Assembly (NCBI GenBank): GCA_951802425.1
Contig: OX637794.1
Coordinates: forward strand, 1,798,001-1,862,000
Direction of reading: 5' to 3'
Origin: Clavaria fumosa
Lineage: Eukaryota > Basidiomycota > Agaricomycetes > Agaricales > Clavariaceae
DNA: 64,000 nt
Part shown: positions 18,185 to 31,584 of the stretch, piece by piece
Layout: each line of letters opens with the position of its first letter
How positions within the stretch are numbered: position 1 is the stretch's first letter
Made by a program: the position numbers and the translations under genes
The notes under the pieces: generated by a model
What the model was told of the DNA's origin: nothing
Database searches by the model: none
What the model saw: only the letters and a program-made list of their open reading frames with translations

Positions 18185-19431
18185 TTACATGTAAACCTCG
18201 ATTTTTCCACATCTGTCAGCACCAGCCACTTCCGCGACCACAGCACCACCTGCAGCAATGCAATGGATAGCGCCGTCTGAACAAACGATATGGGCTGCCT
18301 CGTCTGTGGCGTCCTATGAATGCTTAAATCATCAGACAACGGAAATACCCAAACCAAAACCAGAGTTACGGGCTTCCACTCCCAACCTCCGCATCGGATA
18401 TATTCCACTACAGGAATTCCGTGTCGCTCAGCCGTCAATTTCCCTTCAGCATCGTAGTTGAGCGCGACGTGCAGTCCGTTCTGATACGCTGCTTGGAAAA
18501 TGGTAGGCACGTGGAGCGCGAACTTCTCCTTGGCTTCGTCTGAATCACAAACAATAGTAGGGCTTCTCAAAGGCCTCACGATCACCACGTCGAAAGAGCC
18601 TTCGTTAGGGGGAAGCGTCATTGCCAAGGGAGTGATCCTGAACCTCGGTTCCAGTCTGTCAACGTTGAGAGTAGCCAAGAAATACGCAAACGGTCCATCC
18701 ATAGTCACGATGGGATCGTCCACGTGGGATTCCGGGTGCGGGACAAAAACCTTTTTCTCTGGATCATATATTTCTACGACGCCAGCACCACGAGCTGGTA
18801 TGAGTCTGACGTGGCTGCTGAACCACTTGTTATAGTTTTGCCTAGCAGCGATTTTGAAGCGCTCCATGGAAGGAAAATCCTTGCGAAGAGCTTCCGCATT
18901 TCGCAAGATTGAGGCATGAGCCGCTGTCGATATAACGACGGCCGAAAGAACTGTACTCGTAGGGATACTCTCGGCGTGCGGTGAGAAGAAAGATGCAACG
19001 CCAAGGGCCAACGGGACGACGTGCAAGCCTCGAAGCAATGACTGCACAGACTTCAATCTATACGCAACAGTATTTTCCTCTCCGTCGAATTGGGGAGGAA
19101 AGAGAGCGGAATAAAGGGCGTTGGCCGTTCCACAGGGCACAAGAGCCAAACGGACCTGCGCGCTTCGCGTGGTGTTGGAGGAACTTGAAGCAAGATGATT
19201 GATGATCTCGTGAAGAGTCCCGTCTCCCGATCCCAAGACGACCGTAGTATCCCCTGGAAAGGTGCGGAGAAAATCAACCAGGAGGATTCCCGCGTGACCA
19301 GAAAACTCGGTGCCAACCACACGATGTGGTGATCGGTCATTCATTGAAAGCAATGGAAGCACATGGTCATCGAAAAATGGCTTTGCCATGCCGTAGCCAC
19401 AAACTGGATTGTAGATGGCGAGGATGTGCAT
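18185..19431 (-). CDS. Diacylglycerol/sphingosine kinase-family lipid kinase
   Basis: The N-terminal DAGK catalytic domain is clear: HILAIYNPVCGYGMAK, then TTVVLGSGDGTLHEIINHL (nucleotide-binding GDGT motif; first Gly of the usual GGDGT is Ser), LALVPCGTANALYSALFPP. Middle beta-sandwich: VVISTAAHASILRNAEALR, FAYFLATLNVDRLEP, GSFDVVIVRPL. This architecture is shared by long-chain-base kinases (Lcb4/5 type) and ceramide/DAG kinases that act on membrane lipids; the substrate cannot be fixed. The minus-strand ORF runs on past GWEWKP, but a splice (gtaactctgg...cattcatag) joins WKP to DATDEAAHIVCSDGAIHC and a stop at 18185-18187, which matches how such proteins end. ATG at 19431 (MHILAIYN) is preferred to the earlier in-frame one at 19449. 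Confidence 0.85.
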
Positions 19432-19859
19432 TTTTACTGTAAATATCACCAGTGTGAGCGTTAAGTTTGGCTATTGCCGTTAACAAGAACGTCCTAGATG
19501 CAGGCTTAGGTCGAGGAGAAATGATAATTTGTCCTTGCCAGGCAGCCACTCAGAGGAGCCCTGCGACAACAAAGCTGGTAATTTAGAAGTTTCCAAACAC
19601 CGTTAGGGAAAAGCCCTCACTGAAATGTGATTGCGGCTACAGTTGTTTAGTGTAGTGGGTTTGCAGCAGTTGTAACTTGTAAAACTGGCAATCCTGATAA
19701 GTAAGTAGACTACTAGTACCAGTACACCTGTTGAGTCCGGTCAATTCAGGCAGAGATAAGTGGGTGCGCACAGGAATTTGCGGCACAACCAATAGTTTCA
19801 TTAGATCTCGGCATAAACTGAAGGGTGCAGGACAGAGACAGGAAAAGTACAAGGTATAT
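19432..19859. other. Intergenic region upstream of the lipid kinase
   Basis: Holds the lipid-kinase promoter (minus) and the 3' UTR of the myosin V gene. No coding signal seen. Confidence 0.4.
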
Positions 19860-22800
19860 TTATGCAACCAACGCTGCCAGCCTTCGAAGGTGTGGGACGT
19901 TCAAGTAGGCAGGGACATACGTCTCCAAACCCGATACTTCTCTCGGGAGGGGTAACTCATACGCCCCAACCTCTTCCGTCTCTGGCGAAAGGAGAAGATG
20001 GTCATTACGATCATTAGCTTGAACGCGTGAGGCCACTACGCGAAGAATTTCGGGTGATATGGGGTTCTACAGGAAAACGCGGTCAAGAGAGGACCGACGC
20101 GACATACAAGGAGAAACTTGCCTCATAGTCAGCGACATAATAATTCGTACACATCCGTTGTATTTGCATGGGGCTAAGCATCCAGCAGACATCGTAGATG
20201 ATCTCAATGTCCGCGGGCGTAGCCTGTGCTTCGTTAGAATAACTGACTGCGTCATAAAGGGAGCAAGCGTACCTTCTTGAGTTGCAGCAACTTGGTGGCC
20301 TGCATCAAGTGTTCTAGCTGTAGTGTGCCTTCGGGTATGTCGTGTGATTTGCACCACTCCTCTATTCGAGTGATGTTGTATTGGATCTGCATGGCTGAGG
20401 ATGTCATCAGCAATCTGTCAAAGGCATCGATCTACCTGGCAATGCGCGTGGCGCTCACCTCTTTTCCAGGACGAGAAATTCCGCCGCATGAGAAGGTCAT
20501 TGAAACTTGTGACGCCAATGAGCTTCAGAAGTTCCGTCACAACCTGCTGTGCCACCGATTCTTCCGTATAGTAGCTTTTTAAACTCCTCCACACTTTATT
20601 GAGCAGATTCAGGATGTCGTCCATGCTAAAAGCGGGCTGACTATTTGTGTTCAGCAGTCGATTGAAAAGACGGCCACCGCCGTCGCTCGTGGTGAAACCT
20701 GGGAGGGATTGGCTTTCGATTAACGCTGGGATGACCATCTTAGACAACTTCTTCTTCGTCTCTAGCATCCAAGTGTGGTAGATGTTATACTCCAGGCTGT
20801 CCAAGTCATGTTTGACGACAGATACGAGGCGCTCGTAGTCATTCCAATCAAAAGCTCGGATAGCATTCTCTTCACCTGGTCCAATGCCTTGTAACATGTC
20901 GCTTTCGGCCACGCAGATGAAGGACAGCATCTCGTGAACGTTTGACAACCAGAAGATTCCGGGTATAATTGCATCCTCTCCTAAAAATGACTACATAACG
21001 TCAGCCGGATGGCAATCGAGGGTGGCCGATAACGCCCTTACCATGACATGAGCCTGGATCGCTTGCATGACATTGGCAAGGAATCGTTCGCTCTCCGGAA
21101 TCAAGCCGTACTTCCACATCTCGTTTGTGACCAGACTGATGAGGTTGGCAGGGAAGAGAATTTCTTTCTCTGGAGACGGGTTAGTTAGGCTGGGCGTTGG
21201 AATCTTAAGTCCTCGGATGAGGCCGTTTAGGATGTCCTCATCTAAGCGCTTCATGTCCTGCATCAGCCTGATCTTTTCCTCGGCAGGATCGTCTGCATCA
21301 CGGATATCCGGCAAACCTTGGCCGCGATATCGCAGGAAATTGTCCTCTCCGTTGTATACCACTGACACCGCCCGCGGGTTCATGGCTCGCTTAACGTCAA
21401 GCATGGAATCATGGATGGTTGGACGGTAATCGGCGGGAAGGGAGTTATAGACACCCGCAGTGCTGTGTCGCCGTTGATGTCTACCTGTCGGGACGACGCC
21501 GTTTGAGACGCCTTTCGGCTCCCCAAGCCTCAGAGTAGGCGCAAACGTTGGGGAGATAGGGGGATCCATACGGCCGGCTTTTGTTAGCGCGTTGAGCGCA
21601 TTGGCTCGGTTCAGTTGCTCGCGGAGACTGCTGACCTCATTCTTGAGAGTCAAAATGACAGAACCGTCTTCAGTATTCCTCGGAGGGGCGGCATTCAAAA
21701 CCTTCTGTTGCGCCTCGAGTTGTCCTGCCTGGCGTTGCAAGTCGGCGGACAATTTCTGTATGGCCGCCTCCCGTTCAGCCGCTTTGGCAAAGGCTTCTTC
21801 CAGTCGCTTCTCAACATCTACTTTCGACAACAGCAGCTCGTCTCGCTTCTGCAATTCTGTCCCCGCAATCTGGAGAGATGCTTGCATTTGCTTCGCTCGT
21901 GCGTCCGATTCTTCATGTCGGCCCATCCATTGTTGTAATTGTTGCTCCAGTTCAGATAATCTAGACTGCAATTCTTTCTTCTCCTCTGTGCGCTTCTGGA
22001 GTGTCTGAGTGAGTTCCACCACTTTGTTTTCTAGGGCATACGAGATCTCTTTGAATTTGGAGACAGATCGTGCCTCGGCTTTGAGGGCTCTAAGCTCGCG
22101 CTTAGCCAGGCGACGCCGGACACATGATTGTAGATATACGACGTGCTTGACGTCAGACCGATATGATTTGCGTAGCATGCTAGAACAACAGCCCTCAATA
22201 CCATTGTACGGAACTGATTCAGATGGGACTTACATTCCGCGTAGTAGGCTCTGTAGAAGGGTAGCTGCTCTCCCCAACCGCTGTTCATGATACGCAATGC
22301 GCGCTGAATTACCCCGCACACCTATTCAGAAGATATTAGATTTGCATAGCTTTGTGCGGAACATCGACTCACGGCTTTGAACCATTACGATAACAAGTCG
22401 AACATCGTGGAAACGCTTTCGTTGAATAAAACGTCGCACCCCAGTTTGCAGGCGAATGGCAGAGACCTCGCGGCGAATGCGAGTGACCAGCTTCCTTGCT
22501 AGAACGCCACGCCACCATGTTTGTATTCTGATTGTCGTGGACCGTAGTTCTTGATACTTTTTTACCGCCATTCTGCGCCGCATATTTTTCTGTACGACGG
22601 TGACCATGTAATTTAACCGGTCAGCTCGAAGAGATTCGAGGGCCGCAAGCATGCCTGCACGAAAGAAAATCTTGGTAAGACCATTCTGATATTTATCAGG
22701 ATCGTTGATGGTCCTCTCGAGTATCCTAGAGCAAAGTTTTTTGAGCTCCAGGCTGTGGATCATTGGGCCCCAGTCCGACGACGGGATGAGCATATAATAG

Positions 22801-25487
22801 CTAAAGGATACTCAGCCCACAAGAAGTTAACGAGATAGGATGAACTATGGACGGACCGTTCAGCAAATTCTTCGTAGCTCCATCTTGTTGGATACCCGGC
22901 GCAACTGATACGAATTGTTTCGAGGACACCGCAAGCTCGGAGTTGTGCCAAAACCTGCTGTGGCACAAATTCCCATGGTCTCTTCGCCTCATTCGGCTTG
23001 ATACACCTGATATAATGGACATTGGTGACGCTGAGTGTCTCCATCAAAGTAATCAAAGAAGCCTTGAAGATTGAGCCTTGAGTCGGTTTTTTGGCAATAG
23101 CAGCACCACGTTTGAGACTAGTGGCTGGAGCGGGGGTTGAGTTAACGAGCGTTTGACGGCCGGGATCGGGTATTATTGAAGAACGACGCGAACTCCCACT
23201 TCCTGTTTCCGAGGGCGCTGGGGAGGTAGCTCTTGGGCTGTCTTGTGCTTTAACAGAGGCAAGTGCAGCATCGAGAACCTCTCTGAGGAAGGTGTTCTTC
23301 GTAGAGGCAAGAAGTGACATGTGCTCGTCCGGAACCGTATCCCGATTTTTTTCTAGGAAGCCGTCCACTTCGTACGTTACGTCCAAAGCGTAATGAGCAA
23401 TGGTGAAGGCTGAATTTCCAAACCTCGGTTTCTTGTACACGGATTTGTGTTCCGGTTTCAACAACTGAGCGTGGAGCTTCTGCAAGAAACTAGCATCACT
23501 ACCAGATGGTAATCGAGACTCCTCGTCCAAAATGGCGAGTACGCCGAGCTTTCCTTCGATGACGTCAATGCAAGGTTGATTATCAACGAAGTCAATGAAG
23601 GTCCAATTGATTGCTTCCTTCACGTACTCCTCTTGCTCCAGTTTGAAAACATGCGAGTTAAACTGCAATGCGTGAGCACAACCAAGGCGAAGGACCTGTT
23701 TGCTTTCACTCACTTCCTGTTGCAATTTCTCATTCGCATAGTTGATACTAAATTGCTCAAATGAATTCTGCAAGGGATAGTTGAGGAGTCAGTCGCGCTG
23801 CGCAAGAAAAATGAGGTCACCTTCTGAAAATGCTCAAATCCGTATATATCCAATACACCAATAAACATCTCTGCTCTGCTTGCTGCGTCCCCATTTTCGC
23901 CAGCCAAGCTCTCGTTCACAATAGCCACTAACCATTCGAACATGCACGCATAAACAAACTTCGCCACACTATCTCGCACGACGGTCGCTTGGGCAGCAGT
24001 AAGAGCAGTTACGATCTTCTCTGATCGGGTTTGAATCTGCCTTTTGATCGTCCACCTTTTGAATTCTGCAGGATGAATACCTAGGAAACGTGTAGCCAAT
24101 AGTAAAGCGGGATCATTATCGTCGATTGACGCGTCCGAGCGCATCTGAACGATCTTGACATTTCCTAGGTGGAGCAAAGCTGCCAGCAGGCGGAACACTG
24201 CCCACTGCTTCTCGACACTAATGCCAACAGTTGATAATGCTTGCTGGGTGGCTCTGAATTCTTCCCCGTCATCCACGCCCGCAATCGGTGTGGACGTTGG
24301 CCCTCCTTGCTTCAGATAGAAAAACTTTGTGATATCAGTATCCAAGCCCAGGTCTTTACGTTCTTTGAGTGGAGCCCCCGCGCAGAGCTGGTAGAAGATG
24401 TGATAATTGCGCTCTGTGAGTGGCTGAAACACAATCCGAGAACGCTCCAACAAATACGTGCGTATCCGAGCACCAACGATCTCCTGCCTGCCATCAAAAA
24501 GTATCTGTGGAAAAGGATTCGGAAAGTTATGACGGGGAGCGTTGGCGTACTCACCTGGATGTATTTTCCGAAACGCGAAGAATTATCATTCCTTGTTGTC
24601 TTTGCATTGCCAAAGGCTTCGAGGATCGGATTAGTGGCAAGAATTTGGCGCTCGATCTCGCTTGACTCATCGAGTGTAAATTTGGTTTTCTTGTTCCTGG
24701 CATCTGGGGGGTTCACCGAAGCTAAATACCGCATTATGAATTTGGCCTAGAAGCAAATTCGTAAAACGTTGGCATTAGCGCATAATCGGCGCTCACCGAC
24801 TCCGTTTTGCCGGCTCCGCTGCGCGGAGATCAAAACTTGAATCATAGAGTGCGCTAGATGAGTTACCTCTCTCCAGAAACAATAATGGTCTGCCCCATGG
24901 CCTCCCTCCGCATTGCTGTATATGCATCTTCCGCAATAGCAAACAAGTGCGGCTCCAAGTCTCCACGTTTGCGCCCGCTATATGCTTGGATTATCTCAGG
25001 ACCGTAGAGGGTGACACGCTGGAATGGATTGACGGCGATGAGGACTATCCCACTATATGTGTATATACTGTGCTGGTTGTAACGATTTCTGATGGTATGC
25101 AGGACTGTGTGAAAGTTTAAAATACAAGTGAGACACCATGGAAGCATTAGACGCAGGCTTACCAGAGGGCTCATTGAGGTGAGAAAGAGTTGCCAGATCG
25201 TCTGCTGTCTCTAGCAATGGGGGATTGCGCAAAGGAGGTAATACTCCCTTTCCATCCTTGATCTCTTGCCTAGTGGTATTGATGAGAATTTCCTGCCGTC
25301 ATGTACTCGTGAGACATAGATTGAGATTTAGTGGTTGGAGGCGCACTCTGTTCCGTTCATCGAGAAAGACAAGCTTGATGGTATCTTGCGGACCTTTCGT
25401 GACCGAAACGACCTCTGCAGAGATCCATGCGTGATCTTTATCTTCGAACCAAACGCGGGTGCCCTTGCTGTAGATGTTTTCGGCCAT
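19860..25487 (-). CDS. MYO2: Class V myosin heavy chain
   Basis: Actin-based cargo motor that carries secretory vesicles and organelles along actin cables. From ATG 25487: SH3-like N-terminal subdomain ([18 protein letters not shown]), motor domain with [18 protein letters not shown] [19 protein letters not shown] loop [10 protein letters not shown] (completed across an intron at about 24,830), [10 protein letters not shown] (switch I), [13 protein letters not shown] and [17 protein letters not shown] (switch II region), actin-binding [12 protein letters not shown] motifs lie at about 22,080-22,640 ([44 protein letters not shown]). A coiled coil follows (20991-22178), then the globular DIL/cargo-binding tail; the final exon reads [19 protein letters not shown] to a stop at 19860-19862. 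Length, about 1,550 residues after splicing, is usual for Myo2/Myo5. Start is only 169 bp downstream of the formin stop. Confidence 0.95.
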
Positions 25488-25656
25488 GCTCTAGGCTCTG
25501 CGAACGGTGTTGAGTACCACACACGCCCGAGGTAGAGGCAGGTCTTCACGTGCACTTTGAACCCCAAAAAGGGATAATACTGAAAATTTTCTATTTGGCC
25601 CGCGTTGTGGGTCTGTGGAAAGCAATACGAGATATCGTTGTTAGATAGGAGATATG

Positions 25657-28600
25657 CTATAATGATGTCAAGTCTACTAAGGTAGGTGAATTTCCATCTG
25701 AATGAGGTTCCGATCCATCCATAAGCTCAGAGATAGCTGAAGTCCGCATGCTTTCTGATTCCTCCCCATTACCAAGGTCAACAGAATCAAAACCAGGCCT
25801 CCGCCTCCGCCGCCTTGTTGCAGGAACAGGGGATGTCGGGGAGTCGTTCGACGTCTTGAAACCATCCGATTTAAGTTGAGCCAACAAGTCCCGAGCAATG
25901 TCGACAGTCTCTCCCGATTCCAAAACGGAACCGCCGAATTCCAATACGTTGGTAGCAGCGTCCCGATCGACGATGGGCCTGGCCCTACGGGACCGTCGTC
26001 CAATGGCGTCGCCGTTACGGAGCTTCTCGAGGAGATTGTCGAGAACGGATGCATCTTCACTGCTGACGGCTTCTGTTGATTTGCCACGACTGAGCTTGGC
26101 TTGTTCAGCCATGGCTTTACGCTTCTCTAATGCCATTCGTTCTTCTGCCCAGACTTGGTTTTCCTGCTTGCATTTCTAGAGGATGAGATAAACTGAGCTA
26201 GCTTCATATTTAGTTAGATGCGACATATCTGACCTTGAAAGAAGTCACGAATGTTTTAAAGATACCGTAAAATTCTGCCGAAGACATCGACTTTTCATCC
26301 TCGCCATAGAAATTGGCCACTTCGCTGAATGTCGCGTCGGCTGCATTGAGGTCGTCCACCAAATCTTCCACCTGACTGGTGGCTTTACCAACGAAACCCC
26401 ACATTCGTCGCCCATATTTGTCGCTGTCGTCTGGGTCCGCAAAGTGTTCCGCCAACTCTTTGCGAATAGCAGTTAACCCTTGTCGGAGCTCTGTCACGCC
26501 TTTGCGGACTTCCTGAAGATTAACTTCACGGCTGATGAGAACGCGAGTATGACTGCGATGGCCTAGAACGTACTTCGATAGGCGTCCGCGGGTGTTGCGA
26601 GTTCCTCCAAGAACACTTCCATGTCGGGGAAATGCTTGTGGACCGTGCGCTCGAGGAAGTGCAGTAGGGTAGTGTTGTTAACAGATTTAGTGTCAACAAG
26701 CTGATGCAAATGGTCACAGACTGCGCCGGATTTGAGACACCAAACGCACTTTATTGATGCTGCTGACCCGAAAACCGAAGGCACCTCCTTTGACACCCGT
26801 GCCATTCATGTAATTGCCAATTAGGAGGATGAGCTATCAATACGATGAGTCAGTCTGTCTTGGGGCGGACAGATTCTCCTCACGTTGAGGAGCTCCTTAA
26901 AAGATTGAGCATGGAGTAAGGACTGCCCGGCTTGGTTCAGCAATTTTGCGCCCTTGTGTGCCGGTTTCAGAGAAGGGAGTTTAAATGCTAGCCGATGGAT
27001 TAACGCACGTCATCCAAGAGTGACCAAGTCTCTTCAAAAGCACATTTGTAGAGCATGCCTTCGACGCGAGGACCCAAGCGATTTATTTGAATGAGTTTCA
27101 CCATTAAGCGATCCGAAGGATGGAGTTCGGCCAATTCTTCGACATCTGCGTTCCGGTAAACATTCAGCTTACCGACCTTAAACACAACAGTCAATCTTAG
27201 TCCATGTAAAAAGACGCTCGCATACCTGCTCTGGGGAGGGCAGAACAGGTTTTAGCTCGCTCAGGAACGTTTCTGTGCACAAGTCCTGATCGAAGTCTTG
27301 TATCTTGCGCGCAATTTCCTCAGGCTGCAGCTTCCGCACGCGCTGCATCACAATTTCTGCGAGTTAGGTCATGGCATGAACAACTTGCCAACTTCGGGTA
27401 TAGTAACACATACCGACATGCTTCCTTGTCTGGGGATCAAGGATACTTTTCAGCTCCGCGCGCTTCTGGCGATCTGAAGTAATGTTAGCGACGTCATCTA
27501 GTATGCAATACACCACTGACCCATTAGATTGATTACTAATTGCTTCGCCTTGAAACCTTCCTCCATTTCCGTCCATACACCATCAGACTGCAGTTTGCGG
27601 AGCATAGCCTGCTCCTTCTGCGGCTGCTCGTCTTTCCACACCGTCTTGGCAACTTGTTGTTGGGGTAGTTTATCCCATTGAAGTTGCTTCATCTTTGTGC
27701 TCGGGGCAATAGGAAGGTCTTTGCGCGCAGAGAGAAGGACATTCAAATTTGATCCAATGGTTGACATTCTCACACCGCTCTGATTCAGCCCAGACCGTAG
27801 TGCTATACTTGGTGTGGATGGTGGCAGTGGTGGTGGTGGTGGCATCAGTGATGAATTGGACAAAGAGGATGATAGAGAATGATTGGATCCAAAATCATGC
27901 AAATAAGAAGCTAGCTGTGATGGTAGTGGTGGTGGTGGTGGAGGAAGAGGAGCAATGGGTAATGATGATACAACTGAAGGTTGTGCTGGAGGAGGGGGAG
28001 GAGCAGGGGGAGCAGGAGGAGCAGGAGGAGCAAGAGGAGCAGGAGGAGCAGGAGGAGCAGGAGGAGCAGGAGGAGCAGGAGGAGCAGAAGGAGGAGCAGG
28101 AGGGGCAAGAGGAGGGGCAGGAGGGGCAGGAGGAGCAGGAGGAGCAAGAGGCGGTACCGGTGGTGGTAACGACGTAGAGTCGGCATGTGCAGGAGGTAGC
28201 ATTGATGGCAAATCCAAATCTGATGCGAATTAGTGAGCAGAGTCAAATAGCTTAAGACGGCGCGTACCATCTTGCGAGTCAATAGATTCCAATGTAGTAT
28301 TAACGCCACGCAACTTTTGAACGAATCCACCACCGGTGTCGTCTTCCTGCGAAGGAATGTCTGACTTGGAGAGCGAAGAGTGCTCTTGACCTAGTGGGGG
28401 ACGCTCTGTTTTTCGTGCGGAACCACGAACACTGCGAGGAGTTGTCAGGCCGTCTCTGCGTGAGAACTGCACAAACGTAAGCGTTCAGAACCTGAATATA
28501 GACTATCGCCTACTATTCTGGCTCCAGCAGCAAGTTGTCGCTGCACCTGTTCATGTGCTGCTGTATCGTCTGCATCCATGAACTGCGATGCTCGCGGCGC

Positions 28601-31258
28601 TTCTGGTGTCGATCCTATAGGCTTCTCTGTTTGAGGTGTCACGTTTTGATCATCCTCGACGTCCCCACTAGTTCCCGTATCCTTGTTCTGTTTCTGCGGA
28701 TTTTTGCGCAGCTGACGATCTCTGCCTTCAAGGATGCTGATCGTCTTGTTGCGTTGGAAGTGCTTTTCTAGAGTCGCAACAAGTGTCCTGCGATCCATTT
28801 CGCCTGAGTCAAGAATACCATCAACTCCTTTCCCAACCTCTCTCAACATCCTGAAAAGTTCCATGATCTGGGCCTCGAGCTGACTGATTTGTTCCTCATA
28901 GCCAGTCTTTTGGGTCTCAAGCTGCCCCTGAAGCTTGGACGTGGTGTCTCGCGAAACGGTAAGTTTCTGTTCAAGTTGGGCGACGCGCTCTTTGTAGCGC
29001 CCGACAAGACCATCCTGGCCTTGCGCAACTTCCTCTTCTAACAGTTCCTTTTCAAGCTTCAGCTTCAACGCCAGTGACCGCGCCTCAGAAGCTTCGTCTT
29101 CCGCAGCCCGAAGACGATCACCTTCATTGAACTGGGCAATAATTCTTTCTACTGAAAGCCCAAGCCGTTGTTCAGCACCGGCAAGCTTTTTGTCCAAGAC
29201 AACGTCGGCGATGATGGAGTCAATCAGTCGATAATAGTGCACCATTGCAGGTCCTTCCTCACGAATGAGCAACAGATGTTGCATCATTGAGAGAAAATAA
29301 TCTTGGGCCTTAGAATCCATCGTTTTGGCTCGGATGGCATGATAAATGTCCTCGGGATCGGTGAATTTGGTAAGGATAGCCTTATCCAGCCGTTCGCGAA
29401 GTCGCATCTCATCTTCATCAAGTCTATCTTGGAGAAGCCGAAGTTGCATGTCAATTGTGGCTATATTGAATCCTCGGCAAATATTCATGATGCGCTGGAG
29501 ACCTGCAGCTTCCATTTGTGCACGATGATGAAGCCGAATATCCGCATCGTCAAAATAATCCAGGAGCACTCTGATCAACACAAGATTCGCCATCTGGAGT
29601 GGCATCAAAATCGTCTCCCAGAACGGATGCCTAAGTCAGACGTACCGCGTAGTCATTGAGTGATCCTTCTAAACCGCCCGCCTTTCGGACTTCTTCGCTA
29701 GCGCCCACCAGACTGCCCATGATCCCTCTTCCTGAGAGCAATTGCTCCACGGATTTGAACCAGTAAGAATAACGGCCATCAGGTTCGTTGTTAGCGAGAC
29801 TCAGCGCTTCAAGCGCAGATATGACCAATGGCTGCGCTCTCCCCTCCTGCCAGACTGCGATGAATGTAAGAAGTTCGAGCAAAAGCTTCCGAGTAGGGTG
29901 ATGGGGAGTGTTAAGAGACGATGCGATTTGAGTCACAATTTGAGGGTGGGTCAGGGCTTCATTCGCAGCAGACTGGAGTGCTCCGTAAGCAAAATCGAAG
30001 CAAAATTGGGTGGATGGCGAAGCAAACGACTTACTTCGGTATTTAAGATATGTTTCAGACATTTCACGATTTCGTGCTCCAGTAAGATATCAGCATCGCG
30101 CCTGGGCGACATATTGGCCAAAGAGACATGCTTGAAAACCAGTTGGAACTGACCGTTTACTCCCCTTGCGACTCAGCAGCATCAAAGTTTGCGTGAGCAC
30201 GGGGGTACCTTGTATCGCAACAAAGTGCTGGAACCAACTGAAACATGTGTGAGTAGCAAGCAATATGGTGGATTATCGTGGAACTACCTCAATTCTCTAC
30301 TCCGCAAAGACACCCATAGACTCGTAGCCTGCTTCGCCGTGATAGTCCTGTCGAGGAGCTTCTTGATATACCATTCAGGCGTGTTCTCTGCTATTGAAGC
30401 GGGTTGACCGGACTCGCTTTGCCTTCTGCTTTGTTCCTCTCTACTTTTCTCCTCCTTCCATCGGATGTGCTCGTCATTGTACACAATGTGCCACTTCTGG
30501 TCAATGGAGAGATTGGGGATGTCACCAAAATCACGAGTACGCTTTACATTCTCGAAGAGAGCTTCAATCTCAGCATCATTTCCTGGTCTCGGAAAGCCGA
30601 AGTCGTCCTGACCCCCATGTCGTGCTTGGTAGAACGAGAAGTGCGACGACCCGTCGACCAGAGGTGCAGCATACTTCGAGATCCGTTGGTGCTCTGAGCG
30701 ATTCGAGGCATTTGAATGAGGACGAATCGTGCTATTACTGGCTGAACCCCTGAAAGGGCTGGAAGGCGAAAAGGAAAGATAATGGCCAAAATCGCCTCCA
30801 ATGGTACTCCGGGGCTGCGATATTGCCGTCTTGGCTTCGCTTTGTCGTACTTGGCGAGAACTGGAGTTGTTAGGGCGACCTACAGGCGTCAGGGATGACG
30901 AGGAAGGATGAGAATCTAAGTACAGAGTTGACGAGTCGGTTGTTGAGACAGAATGACTAGGTGACCGTGGGCGTGTCCTTTCTTCACCGAGTGGTTTTGA
31001 ATTCCGTTCGCGCTCAACCTTTTGGCGGGCGATGGCGAAGACATTGAATTCGGTTCCATCTGCAGTGAGTGTTGGATTGGTGATAGGCGCAGATATGGCG
31101 TTTGTGCCACGAAGGCCATGTGAGATAGACTTCACGGCGACTGGAGAACGGGGAGGGGGGCCCAGTTTGTCATACGGAACGGATCGTTCGTTGAGATCTT
31201 GGGTGGAGACTGAGGGTTGTCGCGGTCTGCTTTTCTTCCTACCGAAGATTGTGTCCAT
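25657..31258 (-). CDS. Diaphanous-related formin (Bni1/SepA type)
   Basis: Nucleates and elongates unbranched actin filaments under Rho control. From ATG 31258 (MDTIFGRKKSRPRQPS), a Ser-rich leader, then the GTPase-binding/FH3 region (DIPNLSIDQKWHIVYNDE, WYIKKLLDRTITAKQATSLW, and 28445-30062), a coiled coil (LEKELLEEEVAQGQDGL), the FH1 region of about 17 near-perfect Pro-Pro-Ala repeats (27,980-28,160), FH2 (MKQLQWDKLPQQQVAKTVW, LRPSDRLMVKLIQINRLGPR-type segment at 27000-27194, lasso and knob), and a C-terminal autoregulatory DAD: LDNLLEKLRNGDAIGRRSRR. All domains of a bipolar autoinhibited formin are present. Introns are short; edges were not all determined. The Rho GTPase at 4.3 kb is a possible partner class, though not shown to be. 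Confidence 0.95.
27985..28165. repeat. 9-bp coding minisatellite in formin FH1
   Basis: Imperfect tandem repeat of ggaggagca on the plus strand, read on the minus strand as Ala-Pro-Pro codons of the FH1 profilin-binding tract. Units are nearly identical at the DNA level, with a few Leu or Ser replacements. Confidence 0.9.
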
Positions 31259-31584
31259 CTGTTCGACCGTTGGTCTCCTTTCATCGAGCCTGACTGAGAG
31301 TCAGAGGCCCGATATGAGAGTAGGGAATGTGCCGCCCGTTGAGCTCAAATTCGACTAGTGACGGCCCGGGAACACGCTTCCTTCATCCTCAATTACAGTC
31401 TTCGACGTCCACTCGCCTCGTCCTCAAGCTGTGCCTCAATAAACACGAAGCATGTGTATTTCCTGGTCAGTTGCAAACCAGTCAGCCTCCCGTTCATTAT
31501 TATAAAAAGCCTGCTGGGACGTGGCAGTCGCCTTTCTCTGCGATTTCGCTGCCTTATGCTATACGCCTCTCATTGCTAGCGTGA
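31259..31584. other. Divergent promoter region, formin (-) and small membrane protein (+)
   Basis: A 326-bp gap between the formin start and the ATG of the small membrane protein. No coding signal was supported; a TATAAAAAG-like stretch (tattataaaaag) is near 31498 and sits properly for the plus-strand gene. Confidence 0.4.

Noticed and set aside
27749..28233. Long plus-strand ORFs rich in Gly-Gly-Ala, Glu or Arg opposite the formin
   Set aside because: They are shadows of the FH1 9-bp repeat read on the other strand; the minus strand has the full formin domain order.
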